DNA from: a virus
Direction: 5' to 3' (one strand)
Virus record (IMG/VR): IMGVR_UViG_3300050821_003375
Span: 1-52,050 of that record
Length of the DNA stretch: 52,050 nucleotides
Shown: one piece after another, positions 44,918 to 52,050 of the stretch
Position numbering within the stretch: the stretch's first letter is position 1
How the letters are laid out: each line of letters begins with the position of its first letter
The notes under the pieces: model-generated
The model's input: only the letters and a program-made list of their open reading frames with translations
Database searches by the model: none
What the model was told of the DNA's origin: nothing
Program-made: the position numbers and the translations under genes

Positions 44918-44930
44918 AAACATTAACAAA
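44918..44930 (-). promoter_or_regulatory. 13-base motif shared with the PEP-CTERM gene upstream region
   Basis: AAACATTAACAAA (plus-strand reading), 76 bases upstream of the NusG-like start, identical to 2423-2435 which lies 79 bases upstream of another minus-strand gene. Continues as AAATTTAAT here. No canonical -35/-10 pair seen. Confidence 0.3.
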
Positions 44931-44991
44931 ATTTAATGTATCGTCCACGTAGTTTTACCCTTGCGCGCCTTAGTTTCGCCGTAATTTAAGC

Positions 44992-45138
44992 GGATCATTG
45001 AAGGCTCGCCAGTGTGATTTCCTGCAACCGAGCTGGTGAGAACACAAGGCCGCTATCTCAGCAATGATCCCCCTCTAGCTGAGATTTTAATAACCTGGAC
45101 CCCTTTTTTAACGTGCCCCCAGCCCAGAGGGGTCCAGG
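44992..45138 (+). ncRNA. Pseudoknot and long hairpin in the late-gene leader
   Basis: Plus strand. Helix 1 GGATCATTG (44992-45000) pairs with CAATGATCC (45062-45070). Inside it, CTCGCCAG (45005-45012) pairs with CTGGTGAG (45033-45040). ATCTCAG (45055-45061), still inside helix 1, pairs with CTGAGAT (45079-45085) outside it, giving a pseudoknot. A further 10-bp hairpin CCTGGACCCC/GGGGTCCAGG (45094-45103 with 45129-45138) follows. The element stands 100 bases before the HTH gene and terminase. It could be an antitermination (put-like) site, riboswitch or packaging signal. No known class recognised. Confidence 0.5.
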
Positions 45139-45236
45139 GATCATAGAAGGAGGAAATTTTCCATTTATCATTTGGTGTATTTTGACTTTTTAATTGGGAT
45201 GGGAAACCGTCACAAAGTTGGTACAGTTGGCTAATT

Positions 45237-45431
45237 ATGAGAGATCGAAGAGGATCACCTTTAAAAGTTGACCAACGTATGGTCCATCGAATTAAAGAAC
45301 TGCGCTCTCAGAAAATGACGCAGGGTGAGATTTCGGCTGAAGTTGGAATTTCTCAAGGGACAGTTAGTTTAATATTACGTGCCAATGGTATGGGTGGAAA
45401 GTTCGCAAAGGTACGTGAAAAGTTATATTAA
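45237..45431 (+). CDS. Small HTH protein, terminase-associated
   Basis: 64 aa, no strong ribosome site. Residues 10-55 are an HTH of the Sigma-70 r4/resolvase type: QRMVHRIKELRSQKMTQGEI, SAEVGISQGTVSLILRANG. The gene is directly followed by the large terminase (stop and start adjacent). It may be a small terminase DNA-recognition protein or a regulator; an Sf6-type candidate also exists at 36010-36654. Confidence 0.65.
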   Translation: MRDRRGSPLKVDQRMVHRIKELRSQKMTQGEISAEVGISQGTVSLILRANGMGGKFAKVREKLY

Positions 45432-46943
45432 ATGAGCATGGGATTTGAGCCACCGCAGCATCCATCCCAGTTCGATCGTATCCGTCGTGCTCAGGTTTTT
45501 AAGCTTAGGACTGCTGCTTGGCGCCGTAAATGTCAAACTAATTTATTGGCGTGGTGTTCAGAGTGTGTTGGTGATTTTGGTTTCAAACCAGCAGCGCACC
45601 ATAGACTTATTATCAAAGCGTTAGAAAAAGTAGTATCTGGCGAAATAGATCGTTTGATGATATTTGCTCCTCCTGGGAGCGCCAAATCTACTTATACCAG
45701 CGAACTACTTCCTCCATTTTGGTTTAAACAATTTCCACGCTCAAGCGTGATAGGTTGCTCACATACAGGTGAACTTGCGGAACGTTTTGGCCGCAGGGTG
45801 CGCAACAAGATATTATTGAAAGCATCCACTTTAGGATATTCTTTAGATGAATCAAATAGGGCCGCTTCAAGATGGGAAACTACGAACGGCGGTGAGTACT
45901 TTGCGGCGGGCGTCGGTGGGGCTATTACAGGACGAAGAGCTGATCTCGCAATCATTGATGATCCTGTTAAATCACGAGAAGATGCTGAGTCAGAAACCGT
46001 TAGGGCGAAAACGTATGAATGGTACAAAAGTGATTTGGTTACAAGACTTAAACCTGATGCTAGAATTATTTTGATTCAAACAAGATGGCATTTGGAAGAT
46101 TTAGGTGGAATGCTTCTCCATGAAATGGAGAAGGGTGGAGATCAATGGACAGTTATATGCCTTCCGGCTTTTGCAGTGGCAGATGATCCTTTGGGGCGCG
46201 GCGTAGGTGAGGCGCTCTGGCCATCTTGGGAAGATGCTGCTGCTCTTGAACGAAAACGCACAATCGTTGGGATTCGAGATTTTGAGTCTCTCTATCAACA
46301 AAATCCGCAGCCGCCTGGTGGTACGTTTTTCCTCGAAAAGGACTTACTTGTTGACGGATCTCCTGTCAACTTTCCTGAGTGGTGTGATTGCGTCTTTGCC
46401 ACTATTGATACTGGCATTAAAGCTGATGCAAAACATGACGCAACAGCCGTAATATATTGGGCATTAAATCAATACATTCAAGATCGTCCTTTAACAATTT
46501 TAGATTATGATATATTGCAGGTTCCTTCTGATTTATTGATAGATTGGATTCCAAATGTTTATTTGAGACTTGAAGAATTTGCTAGAGAGTGTCACCCGCG
46601 GCGAGGGTCAATCGGTACATTAATTGAAGAAAAGGGCTCTGGCATTGTCCTTTTGCAACAATGTAATCGACGCAACCTTTTGGCAACTGGTATTGACGCT
46701 AAGTTGGTACAACTTGGCAAACAGCCGCGTGCTCTTAACGCTAGTGGCTACGTTTCCGTTGGCAAAGTAAAATATTCAGAACTTGCCTATCGTAAGACTG
46801 TTGATTTTAAACAACGTCACGCGAATCATTTGATTAAGCAGGTTCATACTTTCAATGTTGGCGTACCAGATCAAGAAGATGACTTAGTAGATGCGTTCTG
46901 TTATGGTGTTTGTAGCGCACTAGGTGATCCGGATTTGTGGTAG
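45432..46943 (+). CDS. terL: Terminase large subunit
   Basis: 503 aa. ATPase motor: Walker A APPGSAKST (79-87) and Walker B DLAIIDDP (171-178) with the coupling Asp/Glu, then a Q/T-rich motif III (ILIQTRWH, 213-220). Nuclease domain: ATIDTG with Asp326, KADAKHDATAV, LIEEKGSG and the late DQEDDLVDAF (about 482-491), the acidic cluster of RNase H-like terminase nucleases. Size is typical. It packages the DNA into proheads. It heads the structural gene run on the plus strand. Confidence 0.93.
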   Translation: MSMGFEPPQHPSQFDRIRRAQVFKLRTAAWRRKCQTNLLAWCSECVGDFGFKPAAHHRLIIKALEKVVSGEIDRLMIFAPPGSAKSTYTSELLPPFWFKQFPRSSVIGCSHTGELAERFGRRVRNKILLKASTLGYSLDESNRAASRWETTNGGEYFAAGVGGAITGRRADLAIIDDPVKSREDAESETVRAKTYEWYKSDLVTRLKPDARIILIQTRWHLEDLGGMLLHEMEKGGDQWTVICLPAFAVADDPLGRGVGEALWPSWEDAAALERKRTIVGIRDFESLYQQNPQPPGGTFFLEKDLLVDGSPVNFPEWCDCVFATIDTGIKADAKHDATAVIYWALNQYIQDRPLTILDYDILQVPSDLLIDWIPNVYLRLEEFARECHPRRGSIGTLIEEKGSGIVLLQQCNRRNLLATGIDAKLVQLGKQPRALNASGYVSVGKVKYSELAYRKTVDFKQRHANHLIKQVHTFNVGVPDQEDDLVDAFCYGVCSALGDPDLW

Positions 46944-46952
46944 GAGAATAAA

Positions 46953-47738
46953 ATGTCTGTTGAACTTATAGCTTCTGTTGTATTAAATGGTATTTTAAAT
47001 GCACCTGTTGATGTAGATACTGAGGTATTTAGATTTCCAGCAACTCTTGATTCTGGAAATCGTCTAATTAGACTTAGTTTGTCTGGGGGTATTTTGTCAC
47101 CTCCTTCTCAACCAGAAAGACCACCTTCTTATCCAGGCGGATCTCCTATACCAAGAATGTCTACTCTTGAAATACCTATTTATTTTAAAGCACTTGGTTT
47201 GGTTATACCTGTCCCAACAAATTATTTTAATGATACATATAAAGATATCAATACACAAGCTAAAGGTAAAATTAAATTTACTGGTTTACCTCCTGGAACG
47301 CCAATTTTTTCTAATGCTTGGATAAATAGATTTGGTTTAGCATATCAAAATTTGAGCGGGCAGATTATTGTTGGGAGTAATGGAGAAGTCATAATTGATG
47401 CTAGATGCAATAAAAGTACAGCTATGGGGAATTGTCCGCCTAATGATAATTTTTTAATGTTTTCTGGTCCTAATCAATATACGGGTAAAGCTGAATCACC
47501 AGGATTTACTGGTGGTGTTGATCCTCCACTATCTGTTCCTTATATTGGTGCAAGTCCTATTGAATTTGTTACAGTTATAAATGGTGGAGATAAGGAGATT
47601 GTGATTTCAGTTCATCCAGTTACTGCTTTTAATGGTCCTGTTCTTCTGCCATTTTGTAATACTATGGATCATCCTCAATCACCAGGATCATCAAAATATG
47701 CTTGGCAGGCAGTTCTTGAAGATTTAGGACCAGTGTGA
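46953..47738 (+). CDS. Hypothetical virion-region protein
   Basis: 261 aa, AGGAG upstream. Beta-rich and Pro/Gly/Ser/Asn-rich (PPSQPERPPSYPGGSPIPRM; GKIKFTGLPPGTPIF), with only two Cys near the middle. No catalytic motif. Position between terminase and portal suggests a head, decoration or fibre-related protein. Function unknown. Confidence 0.6.
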   Translation: MSVELIASVVLNGILNAPVDVDTEVFRFPATLDSGNRLIRLSLSGGILSPPSQPERPPSYPGGSPIPRMSTLEIPIYFKALGLVIPVPTNYFNDTYKDINTQAKGKIKFTGLPPGTPIFSNAWINRFGLAYQNLSGQIIVGSNGEVIIDARCNKSTAMGNCPPNDNFLMFSGPNQYTGKAESPGFTGGVDPPLSVPYIGASPIEFVTVINGGDKEIVISVHPVTAFNGPVLLPFCNTMDHPQSPGSSKYAWQAVLEDLGPV

Positions 47739-47950
47739 TAGATCGTCTTAAAAGAGTATGGGAAGAACACATAATAGCTTTAGGCTATCATGATTATGAT
47801 CGTGCGTTATGGTTAATAGATGATCTTGCTTCTATTGCACCAGATGGTTACTTTGATATAATAATTAGGGATATTGAAATTAAGAAGATCAGAGCTGAAG
47901 GTAAACGCGAAGAGTTTTGGCAACAGCTTAAAAAGGATCTGAAGCTATGA
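47735..47950 (+). CDS. Small hypothetical protein
   Basis: 71 aa, GTG start overlapping the previous stop. Mostly helical (IDRLKRVWEEHIIALGYHDY; EIKKIRAEGKREEFWQQLKK). Coupled by ATGA to the next gene. No family recognised. Confidence 0.55.
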   Translation: MIDRLKRVWEEHIIALGYHDYDRALWLIDDLASIAPDGYFDIIIRDIEIKKIRAEGKREEFWQQLKKDLKL

Positions 47951-48156
47951 ACTTTGAGCAGAGGAAGCGATTTGTGGCGCAACAACCTGCGCTCAGAAAA
48001 GCTATTTCTTATTCTACTCATTATCAAAATGAGCAAGCGAATAAAAAATCTGAGCCACCAAAGAAATCTGAGCCAGAAAAGAAACCAGAACCACCAAAGA
48101 AGTCCGAACCGCCTAGTAGTGAAGAACATCATTTTAGGACAGGTCGGCAGTTTTAA
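47947..48156 (+). CDS. Lys/Pro/Ser repeat protein
   Basis: 69 aa, coupled by ATGA. Residues 34-57 consist of a tandem repeat of the unit KKSEPP/KKPEPP (four or five copies), a disordered basic linker. The N-terminal part is a helix (FEQRKRFVAQQPALRKAISY). Possibly a scaffold or packaging-associated linker. Repeat units may vary between phages. Confidence 0.6.
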   Translation: MNFEQRKRFVAQQPALRKAISYSTHYQNEQANKKSEPPKKSEPEKKPEPPKKSEPPSSEEHHFRTGRQF

Positions 48157-48315
48157 GCTTCAGCAGGGTAATAAATTGTCGTGAAGACCTCCCAACTAGC
48201 GACAATTGAGTGCGTCTCGGCTCTCCCGTCGATCAGATACCACCCTGCACTTTTGTCTGGGACACTATGTGTTTGAAGATCCAGACTAACAACAGAAACC
48301 AAATGGAGAAGATGA
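48157..48315. other. 159-base intergenic region with hairpin
   Basis: No gene seen. AATTGTCG (48174-48181) and CGACAATT (48200-48207) form an 8-bp hairpin whose loop contains CCTCCC. Might be a weak terminator or an mRNA element before the Gly/Pro-rich protein gene. Nothing else recognised. Confidence 0.4.
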
Positions 48316-49116
48316 ATGCCCTTTGCATATATTCAGTTCCTCGATAGGGAGGGCCGTCCGGTGGATCCTGACTACGGTATTGATGAAGGTGGCAGACCTG
48401 GCCAAGGTCTTCCTGGGCGCCCCGAACGTCCTGGTCATCTTCCGGGTTGGGGTGGCGTAGGCGACCGTCCTGGTCATCTCCCGTCGCGTCCTGGTCGTCC
48501 TGTTGACCCGGATTGGGGTGTTGGTGGCGGCGGCTATCCTGATCAGGGACTTCCTGGTCGTCCTGGTCGTCCAGGCAATCGTCCTCCGGGTTCTTGGGAA
48601 CGTCCAGAATTTCCTGAGCGACCTGGTCATCGTCCTCCTGGTGGTTGGGGTGGGCGTCCTGTTGATCCAGACTACGGTGTGGATGAAGGCCATATTCCTG
48701 CTTGGCCTGTCGATCCAACGCATCCTATCGCGCCTCCGCAGCCTGGTGAACCTGAACTTCCTCCGGTTGATCCGCCTCCTGGCACAATTTGGCCGCCACT
48801 TCCGCCAACTATCCCAGCCGGCAAGACGCTCGTTCTTGTTTTGATTTCTGGCGTCGGTTATCGTTACGTCGTGTTGGAAATTCCTGTTCATCCTGATCAG
48901 GGGCTTCCTCCGAATGAACCTGGCGAGCCTCCTGGTGAAGGCGGCGAAGGTGAACATCCACAACCTCCGATGGCGCCTGGTCGTCCTGGCGTTCGCCCTC
49001 CGACGGCAGGTCAACCGCTTCCTCCTGGTCGTCCGACCCCGCCGGCTGGTGGAGTTGGTGGTCGACCGCCACAGCGCCCAGGTGGGTCGCCGGAAGTTGA
49101 TCCCACTCGTCGGTAA
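48316..49116 (+). CDS. Gly/Pro/Arg-rich low-complexity protein
   Basis: 266 aa, GGAGAAG upstream. Dominated by PGRP, DQGLPGRPGR and PVDPDYGV-type segments; the unit RPVDPDYG recurs three times. A single ordered part near 165-195 reads TLVLVLISGVGYRYVVLEIP, which also occurs in the PDQGLPP proteins of alphaproteobacterial podophages. GC-rich because of Gly/Pro/Arg codons. Role unknown; collagen-like disorder suggests a virion-surface or capsid-associated protein. Confidence 0.65.
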   Translation: MPFAYIQFLDREGRPVDPDYGIDEGGRPGQGLPGRPERPGHLPGWGGVGDRPGHLPSRPGRPVDPDWGVGGGGYPDQGLPGRPGRPGNRPPGSWERPEFPERPGHRPPGGWGGRPVDPDYGVDEGHIPAWPVDPTHPIAPPQPGEPELPPVDPPPGTIWPPLPPTIPAGKTLVLVLISGVGYRYVVLEIPVHPDQGLPPNEPGEPPGEGGEGEHPQPPMAPGRPGVRPPTAGQPLPPGRPTPPAGGVGGRPPQRPGGSPEVDPTRR

Positions 49117-49218
49117 GTAATACTGGGATGGTGCGCGGCGGGGTGAATTAACACTCTGTGAACTGGCAAGGGGGACTGACAGCCTCCTCCGCGTATCTTT
49201 TTTCAGCACAAGAAGAAA

Positions 49219-50793
49219 ATGGCAGAAGCTGTCGTAGAAAGTCAAGGGGGATTGTTTGGCGGTTCGCCGCTAGGCACCCCTTTGATGCAAATTTTGATGG
49301 CTGATAACATAGAGCTGGGATCGAGTGCGTCCTATGAGCTATGTAAACTCATCTATTCTTATCATCCATATGGTGCAAAACTTGTAGATGTTCCAGTACA
49401 ATTAGCGCAATCACAAGGAAGAAAGATAAATATACCTGGTTCTCCAGAAGATCGCGTTAGAAAAGCATTTACAGATGAATGGCAAAAGATAGATGCTGAT
49501 AGAATTATTGCAAATGTGGTAAGATTAGCAAGAATTTATGGAATTGCATCTGTAGCGTTAATGATTCCAAATGAAGATCCTACAAAACCATTAGATTTTG
49601 CAAGTTTAGCCAATAAACCAATTACTTTCAACGTTTTTGATCCATTAAATACAGCAGGAAGCTTAGTTTTAAATCAAAATCCAAATTCTCCAACATTTTT
49701 GAAGCCTTTAACCATTTCTGTACAAGGGCAATCTTATCATTTTAACAGAACTAGTATTTATCAGAATGAAGATCCAATTTATCTTGATTATACTACTTCA
49801 GCTTGGGGTTATGTTGGCCGCTCTGTATATCAGCGCGCGCTTTTTCCACTTAAATCATTCTTACAGTCGATGATTACTGATGATTTAGTGACGAAAAAAG
49901 CTGGTGTAATTATTGCAAAGCTAAAAGCGCCTGGTTCTATCATAAATGACGTTATGCAGCGCATTGCTGGCATTAAGCGTGGTATGCTTAAGGAGGCAAT
50001 GACCGGCTCTGTAATGAATATCGGTATTGACGAAGAGGTCGAATCATTAAATTTACAGAATATAGACAACTCATCACGCACAGCACGAAAAAACATACTT
50101 GAAAATATAGCAGCAGCAGCAGGTATGCCAGCAAAATTAGTAAATTCTGAAACATTAGCGGTTGCCTTTGCTGAAGGTGAGGAAGATGCCAAAGCGATAG
50201 CACGTTATATTGATAAATTACGTGAATCTATGCAGGGTTTATACAATTTTTTCACTAGAATAGTGCAACATAGAGCTTGGAATATTGATTTTTACGAAAC
50301 AGTTCAAAACGATTTTCCTGACGAATACAAGAAAAAGAGCTACAATCAGGCTTTTACCGAATGGTCAAATCACTTTATTGCGATTTGGCCATCACTTTTG
50401 ACTGAACCTGACTCAGAAAAGATTAAAGTTGCCAACGTTAAGTTGCGCGCCATACTTTCTATGCTTGAAATTCTGCTTCCGGTCTCTGATGATGACAATA
50501 AAGCTGATATTTACGAGTGGGCAGCAGACAATTTCAACGATTTGAAGGTACTTTTTCCATCTCCGCTTATACTTGATTACGAAAAATTGGCTAAATATAA
50601 GCCTCCTGTTGAAGAAGGAGCTGGTGGCGCACCAGGAGCAAAGAAGCCATCATTTAAGATGGGTCCACTGGGTAAAAGTGGTGGAACAAAGATTGATTCA
50701 ATGGAAGAAGCAGTGGTAGATTTGCTTACTGAAATTGAAAATAGGCGTGCAAGACAGCGTTTACCAGCTCAACAGACGACTGAAGCCCAATGA
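49219..50793 (+). CDS. Portal protein (DUF1073-like)
   Basis: 524 aa. Matches the DUF1073 portal family in order: LMQILMADNIELGSSASYEL, the YHPYGAKLVDVPVQLA segment, RLARIYGIASVALM, the LDYTTSAWGYVGRSVYQRAL region, and the C-terminal helical crown with KLAKYKPPVEEG. Length fits. Portal forms the DNA entry channel of the head and binds the terminase. It lies about 2.3 kb after terL in the same direction. Confidence 0.85.
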   Translation: MAEAVVESQGGLFGGSPLGTPLMQILMADNIELGSSASYELCKLIYSYHPYGAKLVDVPVQLAQSQGRKINIPGSPEDRVRKAFTDEWQKIDADRIIANVVRLARIYGIASVALMIPNEDPTKPLDFASLANKPITFNVFDPLNTAGSLVLNQNPNSPTFLKPLTISVQGQSYHFNRTSIYQNEDPIYLDYTTSAWGYVGRSVYQRALFPLKSFLQSMITDDLVTKKAGVIIAKLKAPGSIINDVMQRIAGIKRGMLKEAMTGSVMNIGIDEEVESLNLQNIDNSSRTARKNILENIAAAAGMPAKLVNSETLAVAFAEGEEDAKAIARYIDKLRESMQGLYNFFTRIVQHRAWNIDFYETVQNDFPDEYKKKSYNQAFTEWSNHFIAIWPSLLTEPDSEKIKVANVKLRAILSMLEILLPVSDDDNKADIYEWAADNFNDLKVLFPSPLILDYEKLAKYKPPVEEGAGGAPGAKKPSFKMGPLGKSGGTKIDSMEEAVVDLLTEIENRRARQRLPAQQTTEAQ

Positions 50794-50972
50794 GCCCACT
50801 TGGTATAGTTCTCATCGTCATACTTATTATTGTTCTTCTTGGAGGAGTTGGAGGCCCATATATTGGACGATGGCAATATGGTTATGGGTACGGACATACA
50901 GGAATTGGCATTGTTGGTATTCTTCTTATTATCTTGGTTATTTTACTCCTATCAGGATATCTGAGGTTCTAA
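50790..50972 (+). CDS. DUF3309-family small membrane protein
   Basis: 60 aa, coupled by ATGA. Two hydrophobic segments (GIVLIVILIIVLLGGVGG and IGIVGILLIILVILLLSG) around a Gly/Tyr/Trp loop (WQYGYGYGHTG), the DUF3309 pattern common in Alphaproteobacteria and their phages. Membrane location; function unknown. Confidence 0.75.
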   Translation: MSPLGIVLIVILIIVLLGGVGGPYIGRWQYGYGYGHTGIGIVGILLIILVILLLSGYLRF

Positions 50973-51146
50973 ATGCCATGCTCTCCTGAACATCTTAAGA
51001 AGCTGGATGCAAAACTTGATTCTATCTTAGGAAAGGATTGTGAAATTCCTCCTAAGAAGGATGATGATGAAACTGAGAGTGAGCAAGATTCAACAGAACG
51101 TGAAGAACTTCGTACTGGTGGATTGAGTAAAAGAAACCCCGTCTGA
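50973..51146 (+). CDS. 57-aa acidic protein
   Basis: ATG immediately after the previous stop. MPCSPEHLKKLDAKLDSILG followed by a charged region KKDDDETESEQDSTEREE and a basic end. One helix then disorder. Its stop overlaps the next start (TGATG). Probably a small head-region accessory. Confidence 0.6.
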   Translation: MPCSPEHLKKLDAKLDSILGKDCEIPPKKDDDETESEQDSTEREELRTGGLSKRNPV

Positions 51147-52050
51147 TGGAGACCATCTATGCAGCCGGGATCTTATTTGTTACCCCTGACAAGAAGTCAT
51201 TATTCCTTGAACGTTCTGAATCAGGAGATTTTCCTGGATATTACGATCTACCTGGCGGCAAACGAGAGAATGGAGAAACCTCAACAGAAGCAGCTATTAG
51301 AGAGTGTTCTGAAGAGATTGGATTTTACCCTTCTGGAGAACTATTTGAACTCTCCCGTAGAAAATCCACAATAGAAGGAAATGGTGAAGATCCAACTAGA
51401 GAGGTTGATTATACTACATTTATCCAAGAAGTAGATAAAAAATTTACTCCACCCAAGTTACATAGTGAGCATAATTCTTATATTTGGGCGCCGCTAGATA
51501 ATCCTCCAGAACCATTGCATCCTGGTTTAGTTGTTAGTTTGAAGAAATTACACGCTGATGAATTAGGTATTGCTAAGTTAATGGCAGCTGGTGAGTTAAC
51601 CTCACCGCAGCATTATGCCAATATAACTATGTTTGATATTAGAATTACAGGGACTGGATTATCATATCGTAGTGGCATTAAAGAGCATGTGTGGCGCGAC
51701 AAAGACATTTATCTTAATCAAGAATTTCTTGAAAGGTGTAATGGACTTCCTGTTATATTTGAACATCCTGGAACATCTACATTAACTACCACAGAATATG
51801 TGAATAGAAATGTAGGTTCAGTATTTATTCCTTATATTAAAGGGGATGAAGTCTGGGCAATCGTCAAAGTTTGGGACGAACATGCCGCAAAATTAATGGA
51901 AGAGAATCAACTTTCTACTTCGCCTTGTGTGGTTTTAACTGGTGAAGATCAGAAAATTAAGTTAAAGAGTGGTAGCAAATTACTAATTGAAGGTAAACCA
52001 AGACTACTTGACCACATTGCGATATGTTTTGTGGGTGTATGGGACAAAGG
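51146..52050 (+). CDS. NUDIX-DUF2213 fusion protein (3' partial)
   Basis: At least 301 aa, cut by the window end. The start overlaps the previous stop (TGATG). Residues 1-130: NUDIX hydrolase with the complete box from Gly38 to Phe60 (Gx5Ex7RExxEExGF). Residues about 150 onward (MFDIRITGTGLSYRSGIKEH; ERCNGLPVIFEHPG; GVWAIVKVW-like) match DUF2213, a phage head-maturation protein family next to portal genes. NUDIX could act on a nucleotide; joining it to a head protein is known in some phages but unusual. Function inferred from family and position. Confidence 0.8.
   Translation, partial: METIYAAGILFVTPDKKSLFLERSESGDFPGYYDLPGGKRENGETSTEAAIRECSEEIGFYPSGELFELSRRKSTIEGNGEDPTREVDYTTFIQEVDKKFTPPKLHSEHNSYIWAPLDNPPEPLHPGLVVSLKKLHADELGIAKLMAAGELTSPQHYANITMFDIRITGTGLSYRSGIKEHVWRDKDIYLNQEFLERCNGLPVIFEHPGTSTLTTTEYVNRNVGSVFIPYIKGDEVWAIVKVWDEHAAKLMEENQLSTSPCVVLTGEDQKIKLKSGSKLLIEGKPRLLDHIAICFVGVWDK

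Noticed and set aside
48233-49245. Long minus-strand frames opposite the Gly/Pro-rich gene
   Set aside because: They arise from the repetitive GC-rich codons of 48316-49116 and encode Arg/Thr or Asp/Gln repeats without start signals.
1-52050. tRNA genes, CRISPR arrays, insertion sequences, integrase or attachment sites
   Set aside because: Looked for and not found; no cloverleaf, spacer array, transposase or integrase motif was seen in this window.

Overview
This window is part of the genome of a tailed bacteriophage, and almost every base is coding. It carries a terminase large subunit, a DUF1073-like portal, a NUDIX-DUF2213 head protein, a tail fibre with an S74 autochaperone, and a phage replication set. 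Several proteins resemble families typical of Rhizobiales and other Alphaproteobacteria and their phages: DUF3309, the short secreted CYxxW-type protein, the Gly/Pro-rich PDQGLP protein, the LuxR-type HTH, and a PEPxxWA-type PEP-CTERM cargo gene. An alphaproteobacterial host is therefore the best guess. The DNA is AT-rich overall, with clearly GC-rich islands at about 1700-2344, 39510-40560 and 48316-49116. No tRNA, rRNA, CRISPR array or insertion sequence was seen.

Layout. Positions 1-1664 (+) hold the end of the tail-fibre gene, a cupin and a LuxR-type HTH. Positions 1697-20969 (-) hold an early or metabolic cluster: PEP-CTERM protein, SNF2 helicase, short DnaE-type polymerase, DnaQ-type exonuclease, glycosyltransferase-like and methyltransferase proteins, HAD phosphatase, Rmf-like protein, ThyX, FAD oxidoreductase, SDR, dATP/dGTP diphosphohydrolase-like protein, an SSB-like protein and an ATP-dependent ligase. 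Positions 21082-22546 (+) hold a coiled-coil protein and an archaeo-eukaryotic-type primase. Positions 22539-34035 (-) are a long run of small genes, many of them zinc proteins, separated by compact structured RNA elements. Positions 34923-35936 (+) and 37029-38978 (+) hold two P-loop helicase genes with a small zinc protein, next to a repeat-rich non-coding stretch that could be an origin. A terminase-small-subunit-like gene lies between them on the minus strand. Positions 39512-44842 (-) hold small genes, a PD-(D/E)XK nuclease and a NusG-like protein. From 45237 (+) run the packaging and head genes, leaving the window inside the NUDIX-DUF2213 gene.

How it works together. Polymerase, exonuclease, primase, helicases, ligase and nucleotide enzymes suggest a largely self-sufficient replisome that still needs the host sliding clamp. 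Six proteins end in a DLF-type peptide and a seventh in NLF, which could be a shared clamp-docking tag. Transcription units are dense and often translationally coupled (ATGA, TAATG, TGATG).

The most striking non-coding signal is three type II hammerhead ribozymes (29601-29661, 32286-32346, 32785-32841). They exactly fill the gaps between a stop codon and the next ribosome binding site in the leftward operon, with compensatory changes in all three stems. Other leaders look like attenuators or pseudoknots. All functional calls come from reading motifs; no database search was run.
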